DNA from: an uncultured Clostridia bacterium
Lineage (GTDB): Bacteria > Bacillota > Clostridia > TANB77 > CAG-508
Direction: 5' to 3'
NCBI GenBank assembly: GCA_947631315.1
Contig: CANRLA010000016.1
Span: 1-20,997, forward strand
DNA length: 20,997 bases
A program made the translations under genes and the position numbers. Below the pieces are notes generated by a model, which did not search any database, was not told the DNA's origin, and saw nothing but the letters and a program-made list of their open reading frames with translations. Shown piece after piece: positions 14,525 to 20,997 of this stretch. Positions within the stretch are counted from its first letter, which is position 1; each line of letters starts with the position of its first letter.

Positions 14525-14704
14525 TTAGAAAGTCAATTTATTAAAAGATGATATTGCATCTGATTTAAATGTAGATATAGCATCTTCCATAGTAATTTTA
14601 TTATTAGCAAAGTCATTTAAAAGACTAACATCTTTATCTGTTAAAAATTGATTTTCCATTTCCATAGTTGTTTTTATATTATTTATAATTAATTCATTAT
14701 TCAT
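14525..14704 (-). CDS. VbhA-like antitoxin of the Fic module
   Basis: A 59-residue protein, first gene of the operon, ending 56 nt before fic. Residues 13-18 are TMEMEN, matching the (S/T)xxxE(G/N) inhibitory motif that blocks ATP binding in Fic proteins, with the Glu at position 17. The rest (LTDKDVSLLNDFANNKITMEDAIS) resembles the helical part of VbhA-family antitoxins, where a gap, G/N-K-I-T and E-A pattern is common. ATG 14704 is chosen; an in-frame TTG at 14710 lies closer to AAAGGA and would add two residues. Too short for a confident family call from sequence alone, but position and motif agree. Confidence 0.72.
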   Translation of the reverse strand: MNNELIINNIKTTMEMENQFLTDKDVSLLNDFANNKITMEDAISTFKSDAISSFNKLTF

Positions 14705-14804
14705 AATCAATATTTCCTTTCTAAAAACATAAAATAAATAGCTATAAAAAACTAGCTTAAAATTATAAAAATATTTTTAGTAATGAAATAATCACTACAC
14801 TTAT

Positions 14805-14834
14805 ATTATAACACAAAATGCAATAAAAATCCAG
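14805..14834 (-). promoter_or_regulatory. Promoter of the antitoxin-fic operon (extended -10)
   Basis: On the minus strand TGTTATAAT (-10 TATAAT at 14810-14805) with the TGN extension; the -35 region (about 14828-14834) is weak. Confidence 0.5.
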
Positions 14835-14852
14835 TATTTTGAGCAAAATAAC

Positions 14853-14881
14853 TTGATTTTTTATTAAATATTTATGATAAT
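14853..14881 (+). promoter_or_regulatory. Promoter of the GH25 lysozyme gene
   Basis: TTGATT (14853-14858), 17-nt spacer, GATAAT (14876-14881). The perfect inverted repeat TTATTAAATAT (14861-14871) / ATATTTAATAA (14882-14892) surrounds the -10 box and could be an operator. Confidence 0.5.
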
Positions 14882-14939
14882 ATATTTAATAAATGAACAC
14901 AATAATAAAAATTAATTGAAAGGGAATAAAGATAAAAAA

Positions 14940-16151
14940 ATGAGGAAGAAAGTAACGATTATAGCCAGTATAATTATATTAGTAATTGCAGTTGCTGTAG
15001 GAATATTTATCTTTATAGATAAACAAAATGAAAAGAAGGAAGATGCAGTGGCTCTTACTTTAAAAGATAATCTGACAGTTGAATTTGGTTCAAAGGTGAA
15101 AGTAGCTGATTTCATAGAAGAGTTACAGGGCAATCTTATAGAAGATAACTTAGTAGATACGGGCAAATTAGGAAAAGTGACAGTGAATTTTAATTATAAA
15201 AGTATAAGAAACAAAAAGAAGAATAAATCATTTGATATAAATGTAATAGATACAACAAAACCTATGATTTATATGGGAAAAAGTATTACAGTAAAAATAG
15301 GATATGATAAAGACATTAAAGACTTAATATTTAGTGGAGATAACGCAGATTCAACGCCTGAAAGAAAGATAATAGGGGAGTATGATGTGAATACTTTAGG
15401 AAAATATAATTTAACGTATAGTATAAAAGATAGCAGTGGAAATGAAGAAATACAAGATTTTGTACTTAATGTTGTTGAAAATGAAACAGGTGGAAATACA
15501 AATAACACATCGAATAATAAAGTATTGTTTGAAGAAGCAGTATCTAAATATAAAAATGAAAATACAAAGGTTGGAATAGATGTATCTCAGTGGCAAGGGG
15601 ATATTGATTGGGAAAAAGTAAAAAATGCTGGAGCAAAATTTGTAATAATTAGGATAGGATATCAAAAAGGATATGATAAAGAAAATGCTTTGGATCCATA
15701 TTTTATAAAAAATATAGAAGGGGCCAAAAAGAACGGATTAGAGGTAGGAATATACTTTTATTCTTATGCTAAAACAAAAAATGAAGCGGAAGAACAGGCA
15801 AATTTTATAGCAGATAATCTAAAAAATTATGAAATTGATTTGCCGATTGCTTTTGATTGGGAAAGTTGGTCAAGCTTTGTAAAATGTAATATGAGTTTTT
15901 ATGATATAAACCAATTAGCAAAAACTTATGAAAATACATTAAATAAAAGGGGATATAAGGCTTCATTATATGGCAGTAAAAATTATCTTCAGAAAGTTTG
16001 GAATGTAGATGAATTTGAAAATGTATGGCTTGCACATTATACAGAAAAAACGGATTATGATAAAAAATACTATTTATGGCAAATGGGTAATACTGGAAAA
16101 ATAGACGGAATAGCTGGAGATGTCGATATAGATGTGCTTTATATAGATTAA
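14940..16151 (+). CDS. Membrane-anchored GH25 lysozyme (muramidase) with Ig-like region
   Basis: A 403-residue protein with an N-terminal membrane anchor (about 5-26), a beta-rich Ig-like region in two parts (about 37-105 and 106-182, the second ending YNLTYSIKDSSGNEEIQDFVLNV), a Gly/Asn/Thr linker (about 182-194), and a GH25 domain (about 210-403). The GH25 signatures are GIDVSQWQGDIDWEKV with D214, FVIIRIGY, GIYFYSYA, and the catalytic pair in FDWE (D306, E308); it ends with DVDIDVLYID. The enzyme should cut the glycan strands of peptidoglycan outside the membrane, for remodelling, growth or competition. ATG 14940 is chosen, although AAGGG is 15 nt away; an in-frame TTG at 14916 has no ribosome site. 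Confidence 0.9.
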   Translation: MRKKVTIIASIIILVIAVAVGIFIFIDKQNEKKEDAVALTLKDNLTVEFGSKVKVADFIEELQGNLIEDNLVDTGKLGKVTVNFNYKSIRNKKKNKSFDINVIDTTKPMIYMGKSITVKIGYDKDIKDLIFSGDNADSTPERKIIGEYDVNTLGKYNLTYSIKDSSGNEEIQDFVLNVVENETGGNTNNTSNNKVLFEEAVSKYKNENTKVGIDVSQWQGDIDWEKVKNAGAKFVIIRIGYQKGYDKENALDPYFIKNIEGAKKNGLEVGIYFYSYAKTKNEAEEQANFIADNLKNYEIDLPIAFDWESWSSFVKCNMSFYDINQLAKTYENTLNKRGYKASLYGSKNYLQKVWNVDEFENVWLAHYTEKTDYDKKYYLWQMGNTGKIDGIAGDVDIDVLYID

Positions 16152-16158
16152 AAATAAA

Positions 16159-16191
16159 AAATACACGATAATTAAAAATTATTGTGTATTT
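16159..16191. terminator. Bidirectional terminator between convergent genes
   Basis: AAATACACGATAATT (16159-16173) pairs with AATTATTGTGTATTT (16177-16191), a 15-bp stem with one G-T pair and a 3-nt loop. T-runs are better on the minus strand. Confidence 0.75.
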
Positions 16192-16198
16192 ATTGTGT

Positions 16199-16831
16199 TT
16201 ATTTAACTTCTGCATAATTATATTCATTATCATATATAAATCTTTTTTTATATTTTTCTTTTAAAATATTAATATTTTCTAGATTTTGTTGATTATTTAT
16301 TAAATCATCATATTCTTCTTTATATATTGGATATGAAACGGTTTCTGTTTGAACTTTATATGTAAATACATAAAATTGTTTTCCCTCAAATGATATAATG
16401 CTTGCATAATAATCAATAGAAGCATTAGTCCTTTCATTAATTATTTCAGAATATATTTTCTGCTCTTTAGAAAAAGTAAAATCCACCATTTTTTTATATT
16501 TTAGCATAATTTCTAAGCGAGTAGAATATTGATTTTTTAATGCTGCAATTTTGTCAAATTCCTCTTTATAATTATCAACATAAATATGGCTTAAATCTCC
16601 CTCTGATTTACCTGATGATGATTCAGATAGTATTTTTCCTTTTGACTTAATATCTTCAATATTATTATCATTTATTTCGTCAAAAAGTTCTTTTGTAATT
16701 TTATAGTCTTTATTAGAAGTCATCATATCACTTCCAAAATTTATTATTAAATAAGAGTCAGTACCATCTGTAATTGCTGTCCAATAACAATGATTTTGAG
16801 TTTTTCCTTCTTTTACTAATACTTTTCCCAT
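16199..16831 (-). CDS. Unrecognised protein with internal duplication (210 aa)
   Basis: ATG at 16831 with TAAGGAG upstream. No signal peptide or membrane span. Two copies of a beta-rich unit can be aligned: residues about 15-55 (HCYWTAITDGTDSYLIINFG ... YKITKELFDEIND) and about 139-182 (IDYYASIISFEGKQFYVFTY ... YPIYKEEYDDLINN). They are joined by a charged region with coiled-coil character (about 85-135). I recognise no family or catalytic motif. The gene lies 65 nt downstream of tRNA-Leu on the same strand, behind a hairpin, and is convergent with the lysozyme gene. The duplicated layout suggests a binding rather than catalytic protein; that is a guess. Confidence 0.65.
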   Translation of the reverse strand: MGKVLVKEGKTQNHCYWTAITDGTDSYLIINFGSDMMTSNKDYKITKELFDEINDNNIEDIKSKGKILSESSSGKSEGDLSHIYVDNYKEEFDKIAALKNQYSTRLEIMLKYKKMVDFTFSKEQKIYSEIINERTNASIDYYASIISFEGKQFYVFTYKVQTETVSYPIYKEEYDDLINNQQNLENINILKEKYKKRFIYDNEYNYAEVK

Positions 16832-16846
16832 TTTTTATTTCTCCTT

Positions 16847-16865
16847 AAAAAGATAATATCTTTTT
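16847..16865 (-). terminator. Possible terminator of the tRNA-Leu transcript
   Basis: AAAAAGAT and ATCTTTTT form a perfect 8-bp stem with a 3-nt loop, ending in Ts on the minus strand. It directly abuts the ribosome binding site of the 210-aa gene, so it could also affect its translation. Confidence 0.5.
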
Positions 16866-16895
16866 CTGTTATATTAGTGTGAACAGGTATGTCAT

Positions 16896-16978
16896 TGGTA
16901 CCGATAGTGGGACTCGAACCCACATGATTTCTCGCTAGATTTTGAATCTAGTGCGTCTACCAGTTCCGCCATATCGGC
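16896..16978 (-). tRNA. tRNA-Leu (anticodon CAA), CCA encoded
   Basis: An 83-nt cloverleaf on the minus strand. The acceptor GCCGATA pairs with TATCGGT (G1-T72 wobble), then A and encoded CCA. The D arm has AACTGGTAGACGC, the anticodon stem CTAGA/TCTAG holds loop TTCAAAA with anticodon CAA, an 11-nt variable region follows, and the T arm GTGGG-TTCGAGT-CCCAC is perfect. It reads UUG codons, which are frequent here as minor Leu codons and as starts. Confidence 0.95.
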
Positions 16979-16994
16979 ATATATGCTCCACATA

Positions 16995-17030
16995 CTGAAA
17001 CTGTAACTCACTGCGTTCGAACAGTTTCAG
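16995..17030. repeat. REP-like hairpin in the tRNA-Leu leader
   Basis: CTGAAACTGT (16995-17004) and ACAGTTTCAG (17021-17030) are a perfect 10-bp inverted repeat with a GC-richer 16-nt loop containing CACTGCGTTCGA. It lies between the tRNA and its promoter. Confidence 0.6.
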
Positions 17031-17064
17031 CAAGTTCCAACATATTGGTTGCATTTACTTTTAT

Positions 17065-17093
17065 ATAGTATCATATAAAAATAAAAAAGTCAA
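17065..17093 (-). promoter_or_regulatory. Promoter of tRNA-Leu
   Basis: On the minus strand TTGACT (17093-17088), 17-nt spacer, TACTAT (17070-17065). It gives an approximately 80-nt leader before the tRNA. Confidence 0.65.
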
Positions 17094-17121
17094 AGAATAT
17101 ATAAATAATTTTTTCAATTCA

Positions 17122-17150
17122 TTGACAAAATAGTAGAAAAAATGTTAATA
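17122..17150 (+). promoter_or_regulatory. Promoter of the suf operon
   Basis: TTGACA (17122-17127), 17-nt spacer, TTAATA (17145-17150). About 110 nt of leader precede sufC. Confidence 0.65.
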
Positions 17151-17157
17151 TATTAAT

Positions 17158-17173
17158 GTTAGACAAATCTAAC
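17158..17173 (+). promoter_or_regulatory. Palindromic operator candidate of the suf operon
   Basis: GTTAGA (17158-17163), CAAA, TCTAAC (17168-17173): a perfect 6-bp inverted repeat at the predicted transcription start. Position and symmetry fit a repressor site, for example an Rrf2-type Fe-S sensor, but the regulator cannot be named from the sequence. Confidence 0.45.
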
Positions 17174-17262
17174 TTTTGAAAGAAATTAATATATAAAATT
17201 AATTTGAAATAAAAGGTTTATAGATTATTCCGAAAATCTAAATAAATTTTTAAGGAAACAAA

Positions 17263-17994
17263 ATGGAATTATTAAATATTAAAGATTTATATGCAAAAGT
17301 AGGCGAAAAAGTAATATTAAAAGGACTAAATTTAAAAATAAATAAAGGTGAAGTACATGTAATTATGGGTCCAAATGGAGCAGGAAAATCAACTCTTGCA
17401 AACATCATTTTAAACAATCCACAATATGAAGTAACAAATGGAGATATAACACTTGATGGAGAAAATATAAAAGGACTTAAAACTGATGAAATTGCAAAAA
17501 AAGGAATTTTTATGTCTTTTCAAACACCTGAAGAGGTTCCAGGAATATCAGTTACAAACTTCCTAAAGGCAGCTAAAACTGCTAGAAGTGATGAGCCGAT
17601 AAAAATATTTGCTTTTAAGAAAGAATTAGAAGAAAATATGAAGAAACTTAATATGAATCCAACATATAGTACAAGAGATTTAAATGTTGGATTTTCGGGT
17701 GGAGAAAAAAAGAAAAATGAAATTTTACAATTACTTACCTTAAATCCAAAGCTTGCAATTTTAGATGAAACAGATTCAGGTTTAGATGTTGATGCTATAA
17801 AAACAGTTTCAAAGGGAATAAATATGTTTAAAACTGATGAAAATGCGGTACTAATTATTACACATAGTACAAAAATACTTCAAGATATAAAAGTTGACTA
17901 TGTGCATATTTTAATAGATGGAAAAATTGTAAAAACTGGAGATGGCTCTATGGCTAGTATGATTGAAAAAGAGGGATATGAAAAATATAAATAA
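17263..17994 (+). CDS. sufC: Fe-S cluster assembly ATPase SufC
   Basis: A 243-residue ABC-type ATPase, the normal SufC length. It binds SufB and SufD and drives the conformational change needed for Fe-S cluster building in the cytosol. Motifs: Walker A GPNGAGKST (36-44), Q-loop FQTPEEVPG (Q87), signature FSGGEKKKNEI (144-154, SufC-specific), Walker B LAILDETDSGLD (164-175) with E169, and H201 in ITHST. No membrane domain is present, as expected. The start is ATG 17263 with TAAGGA upstream. It opens the operon sufC-sufB-sufD-sufS. Confidence 0.96.
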   Translation: MELLNIKDLYAKVGEKVILKGLNLKINKGEVHVIMGPNGAGKSTLANIILNNPQYEVTNGDITLDGENIKGLKTDEIAKKGIFMSFQTPEEVPGISVTNFLKAAKTARSDEPIKIFAFKKELEENMKKLNMNPTYSTRDLNVGFSGGEKKKNEILQLLTLNPKLAILDETDSGLDVDAIKTVSKGINMFKTDENAVLIITHSTKILQDIKVDYVHILIDGKIVKTGDGSMASMIEKEGYEKYK

Positions 17995-18073
17995 AAAATG
18001 ATATAAGTAATATCCTAGGTTTCATTATATTGTTTGTACTTGATAAATAAAAGTAATTTTGAAAGGAATAAAA

Positions 18074-19471
18074 ATGTCTAAAACAAAGATAGAAGAAGTA
18101 AATAGAAACATATATGACATAAAAAATAAAGATGAATATAGTTTTAAAACAATAGGTTTGACAAAAGATGTAATTAAAGAAATATCAAAGCAAAAAGACG
18201 AGCCTGATTGGATGTTAGATTTAAGATTAAAAGCATTAGATGTTTATGAAAAATTGGACATGCCAACTTGGGGACCGGATTTATCAGAACTTGATATGAG
18301 CAAAATTGCAACTTATGTTAGACCTAAAAGTAATATGAAAAAATCGTGGGAAGATGTTCCAGAAGATATAAAAAATACATTTGATGCATTAGGGATTCCT
18401 AAAGCAGAAAAAGAGTCATTAGCAGGTGTTGGAGCACAATACGATTCAGAAATAGTTTATCATAGTATAAAAGAAGAGTTGGTAAATCAAGGGGTAATTT
18501 ATACTGATTTTGATACGGCAGTAAAGAAATATCCTGAATTAGTAAAAGAATATTTTACAAAATGTGTACCAATAACAGACCATAAATTTATAGCACTTCA
18601 CTATGCAGTATGGTCAGGAGGATCTTTTGTATATGTTCCTAAAAATACAAAAGTTGAAATTCCGCTTCAATCATATTTTAGATTAAATTCGCCGGGAGCA
18701 GGTCAATTTGAACATACTTTAATTATAGTAGATGAAGGCTCAAGTTTGCAATTCATAGAAGGTTGTTCAGCACCAAAATATAATGAAATTAATCTTCACG
18801 CCGGTTGTGTTGAACTATTTGTAAAAGAAGGAAGTTACTTAAGATATTCAACAATAGAAAATTGGTCAAAAAATATGATGAACCTAAATACAAAAAAAGC
18901 GATAGTTGATAAAAATGGAAAAATAGAGTGGGTAACAGGTTCATTTGGCTCTAAAATATCAATGCTTTATCCAATGAGCATTTTAAATGGAGAAAATGCA
19001 AAATGTGAATTTACTGGAATTTCATTTGCTGGAAAAGGTCAAAATCTAGATACAGGACTTAAGATAGTTCATAATGCACCAAATACTTCAGCATTAGTAA
19101 ACTCAAAATCAATATCAAAAGATGGAGGAATTTGCACATTTAGAAGCAATGTAAATATAAGAAAAATTGCAAAAAATTCAAAAGCCTCAGTATCTTGTGA
19201 ATCATTAATGTTAGATAGCATTTCACGTTCTGATACAATTCCTGTAAATAATATAGAAACTGAAGATGTAACATTTTCACATGAAGCCAAAATAGGAAAA
19301 ATATCAGATGGCGCAATATTTTATTTAATGTCAAGAGGAATCTCAGAAGAAGAAGCAAGAGCAATGATTGTAAGGGGATTTGCAGATCCAATATCAAAAG
19401 CACTTCCTCTTGAATACGCAGTTGAAATGAATAACTTAATTAATTTAGAATTGGAAGGAAGTATAGGATAG
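18074..19471 (+). CDS. sufB: Fe-S cluster assembly scaffold protein SufB
   Basis: A 465-residue protein, the expected length. With SufC and SufD it forms the scaffold complex that receives sulfur and iron. Conserved SufB stretches are WSGGSFVYVPKNTKVEIPLQ, FEHTLIIVDEGSSLQFIEGC, SISKDGGICTFRSN, and the C-terminal LMSRGISEEEARAMIVRGFA and LPLEYAVEMNNLINLELEGS. The beta-helix core lies in the middle. ATG 18074 is chosen, with GAAAGGAA upstream; a TTG at 18059 would overlap that site. It is 79 nt after sufC and 11 nt before sufD, so the genes are co-transcribed. Confidence 0.96.
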   Translation: MSKTKIEEVNRNIYDIKNKDEYSFKTIGLTKDVIKEISKQKDEPDWMLDLRLKALDVYEKLDMPTWGPDLSELDMSKIATYVRPKSNMKKSWEDVPEDIKNTFDALGIPKAEKESLAGVGAQYDSEIVYHSIKEELVNQGVIYTDFDTAVKKYPELVKEYFTKCVPITDHKFIALHYAVWSGGSFVYVPKNTKVEIPLQSYFRLNSPGAGQFEHTLIIVDEGSSLQFIEGCSAPKYNEINLHAGCVELFVKEGSYLRYSTIENWSKNMMNLNTKKAIVDKNGKIEWVTGSFGSKISMLYPMSILNGENAKCEFTGISFAGKGQNLDTGLKIVHNAPNTSALVNSKSISKDGGICTFRSNVNIRKIAKNSKASVSCESLMLDSISRSDTIPVNNIETEDVTFSHEAKIGKISDGAIFYLMSRGISEEEARAMIVRGFADPISKALPLEYAVEMNNLINLELEGSIG

Positions 19472-19482
19472 AAAGGATATTT

Positions 19483-20568
19483 ATGAAAGAATATATATTA
19501 AATAGTACTCCTGTAAGAACAAGTAATAATTTTGGAATAAATGATGTTTCGGTAAAACTAGATGATATAGATTCAGCAGAATTTGAAAATATAATGATAA
19601 TAACATCTGAAATGGACAAACTAGAAATAAAAAATAATGATTTAGAATATCAAGAAGACAATGTAAATTATTCAAATAATAATCTAAGTTCAAATATTTT
19701 AAGTTCTAAAATAGGTTTGGAGTTAGAAAAAAATTATGAATTAAGCATTATTGTAAAAAAAGGAAACATTTTAAATGAGCCAGTTATAATAGATTGTGAT
19801 TTTGATGATGAAAATGCCTATCTAGTTGATAATATAAAGATAATATTAGAAGAAGGGGCTATGGCAGAATTTGTTTTAAAATATAGTGGTGAAGAACGTG
19901 CAACTCACTATTTAAAACAGGAAACAATCTTGAAAGAAAATTCTAATGCAAAAATTATTATTGCCAATATGTTAAATAGAGAATCAAATAGTTTTATAGC
20001 TATAGAAAATACAGTAGAAAACAATTCAAAAATTGATTATACAATAGTCGATTTTGGTGGGAAAAATAAAATTTCTAATTATTATACAAACTTAAAAGGA
20101 GATTTTTCTGAAAATAATTTAAAAACAATTTATTTAGGAACGGATGAAGACCTTATAGACATAAACTATAATATAGAAGTTTATGGCAAAAATGCGAAGT
20201 GTAATATTGAAGCAGAAGGCGCCATAAATGGAAAATCTCATAAAAATTTTAAAGGTACAATTGATTTTAAAAAGGGTTGTGAGAATTCAAAAGGTAAAGA
20301 AAACGAGAATTGTATGATTTTATCAGATACAGCAAAATCAAAATCTTTGCCAATGCTTCTTTGCAAAGAAGAAAATGTTGAGGGAGAGCATGGTGTATCA
20401 TCAGGGAAAATAGATGAATCAAAACTATTTTATATAATGGCTAAAGGTATTTCTGATAAAGATGCAAAAAAATTAATAGTAAAAGCAAATTTTAGTAAAA
20501 TAATTAATGAAATAAATGATGAAACATTGCAATCTAAAATTTTGGAAATTATAGATAATAATTTGTAA
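19483..20568 (+). CDS. sufD: Fe-S cluster assembly protein SufD
   Basis: A 361-residue SufB paralogue that completes the SufBC2D scaffold. The N-terminal half is divergent and Asn-rich, as is common in SufD of low-GC clostridia. The C-terminal half has NYYTNLKGDFSENNLKTIYLG, the beta-helix region with GAINGKSHKNFKG, and the conserved EGEHGVSSGKIDESKLFYIM with H303 at the position of the functionally important His of E. coli SufD. It lies 11 nt after sufB behind AAAGGA, with the same strand and codon use. The order B-D-S differs from the Bacillus order C-D-S-U-B. Confidence 0.92.
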   Translation: MKEYILNSTPVRTSNNFGINDVSVKLDDIDSAEFENIMIITSEMDKLEIKNNDLEYQEDNVNYSNNNLSSNILSSKIGLELEKNYELSIIVKKGNILNEPVIIDCDFDDENAYLVDNIKIILEEGAMAEFVLKYSGEERATHYLKQETILKENSNAKIIIANMLNRESNSFIAIENTVENNSKIDYTIVDFGGKNKISNYYTNLKGDFSENNLKTIYLGTDEDLIDINYNIEVYGKNAKCNIEAEGAINGKSHKNFKGTIDFKKGCENSKGKENENCMILSDTAKSKSLPMLLCKEENVEGEHGVSSGKIDESKLFYIMAKGISDKDAKKLIVKANFSKIINEINDETLQSKILEIIDNNL

Positions 20569-20576
20569 ATTGGAAA

Positions 20577-20680
20577 GTTATATAATAACCATTTACAAAG
20601 TATATAATAATCTGTAAATTTGTTAGATAATTTAAAAGATAGATAATAATCTAAAAGTATATATTAATCTTTAGGGAGAT
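20577..20680 (+). repeat. Degenerate short direct repeats between sufD and sufS
   Basis: The 117-nt gap holds several related AT-rich units of about 19-22 nt built on TATATAATAATCT, GATAATAATCT and TATATATTAATCT. No clear terminator or promoter is visible. Confidence 0.5.
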
Positions 20681-20685
20681 AAATA

Positions 20686-20997
20686 ATGAATAATTATGAT
20701 ATAAGAAAGGATTTTTCAATTTTAAATAATCAGGATATAGCTTATTTAGATAGTGGAGCGACTACTCAAAAGCCAAAGCAGGTAATAGAAGCTATTGATA
20801 ACTATTATGATTCAGCAAATGCTAATCCTCATAGAGGAGCATATAAACTAAGCCTAAAAGCAACTGAAGTCTATGATGAAGCAAGAAAAAAGGTTTGTGA
20901 TTTTATAAATGCTAATTCACCTGAAGAAATAGTATTTACAAGAAATGCAACAGAAAGTGTTAATTTGATAGCATATAGTTATGGACTAAATAATTTA
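20686..20997 (+). CDS. sufS: Cysteine desulfurase SufS, N-terminal part
   Basis: ATG 20686 follows TAGGGAG and the frame stays open to the window end (104 residues visible). The sequence RKDFSILNNQDIAYLDSGAT is followed by TQKPKQVIEAI, NPHRGAY (the conserved N-x-HRG region of class II desulfurases), and EIVFTRNATESVNLIA, all typical of SufS. The enzyme uses PLP to take sulfur from cysteine for the SufBCD scaffold, usually with SufU. The catalytic Lys and Cys lie beyond the edge. It is the fourth gene of the suf operon, 117 nt after sufD. Confidence 0.93.
   Translation, partial: MNNYDIRKDFSILNNQDIAYLDSGATTQKPKQVIEAIDNYYDSANANPHRGAYKLSLKATEVYDEARKKVCDFINANSPEEIVFTRNATESVNLIAYSYGLNNL

Noticed and set aside
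14912..15166. Minus-strand open frame over the lysozyme start
   Set aside because: A shadow of the GH25 gene; the plus-strand protein is clearly recognisable.
15805..16233. Minus-strand frame of 142 codons over the lysozyme end
   Set aside because: It overlaps the catalytic domain of GH25 and the terminator, and lacks a ribosome binding site.
16896..17262. Integration site or att repeat at tRNA-Leu
   Set aside because: No second copy of the tRNA 3' end and no integrase near it; XerD at 9778 is the housekeeping enzyme.
19243..19310. Loss of the E. coli SufB Cys405 equivalent as an oddity
   Set aside because: By memory, other Firmicutes SufB proteins also lack Cys at this place, so it is a lineage difference and not a defect.

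Overview
The window is about 25-30% GC chromosomal DNA from a Gram-positive, endospore-forming member of the Firmicutes/Clostridia. The evidence is AGGAGG-type ribosome binding sites, TTGACA/TATAAT promoters, a sortase LPQTG anchor, SpoIIM, XerD, a manganese pyrophosphatase, a GH25 lysozyme and a sufCBDS operon. It looks like an unnamed low-GC gut or anaerobic clostridium; the species cannot be fixed from the sequence.

Layout. 1-1215: the C-terminus of a probable DUF1016 (YhcG-type) PDDEXK nuclease, then a complete DUF3800 RNase H-fold protein, a pair typical of defence or mobile islands. 1216-2341 is largely gene-poor: a candidate structured RNA of about 200 nt ending in a clear terminator, a 52-aa single-span membrane peptide with its own promoter and terminator, and several palindromes. 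2342-4289: an XRE regulator, a small membrane protein and an LPQTG-anchored surface protein, likely a small cell-surface module. 4447-4785: a hypothetical gene of clearly higher GC, probably acquired.

4889-11776 is mostly housekeeping: RNase HI (minus) divergent from the tRNA-Met cytidine acetate ligase TmcAL; a two-gene unit encoding a degenerate HD-GYP-like protein and a small charged partner; an endonuclease-Q-like PHP protein, SpoIIM and XerD in a row; then convergent PpaC. 12026-16831 is an accessory surface and toxin region: a MucBP-repeat surface protein from a near-perfect promoter, a Fic toxin with a VbhA-like antitoxin (minus), a membrane-anchored GH25 lysozyme, and an unrecognised protein with an internal duplication (minus). 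16896-16978 is tRNA-Leu(CAA) on the minus strand. 17263 to the end is the Fe-S cluster assembly operon sufC-sufB-sufD-sufS, with sufS cut by the window edge.

How the genes fit. The suf genes form one pathway: SufS supplies sulfur to the SufBCD scaffold. EndoQ-like protein, SpoIIM and XerD cover base-damage repair, engulfment and chromosome resolution, and recall the yqxK-spoIIM-xerD neighbourhood of Bacillus. Fic and the upstream 59-residue protein form a toxin-antitoxin pair.

Most notable items: the unassigned structured RNA with mutually exclusive pairings at 1264-1466; a pseudo-HD-GYP protein lacking metal ligands; a XerD with Lys in place of the first catalytic Arg; a Fic/antitoxin pair with the TxxxEN inhibitory motif; a MucBP repeat split by an acidic insert; and a palindrome at the predicted suf start site. 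I did not find a CRISPR array, a complete mobile element or a known riboswitch. I cannot claim a proven new system.
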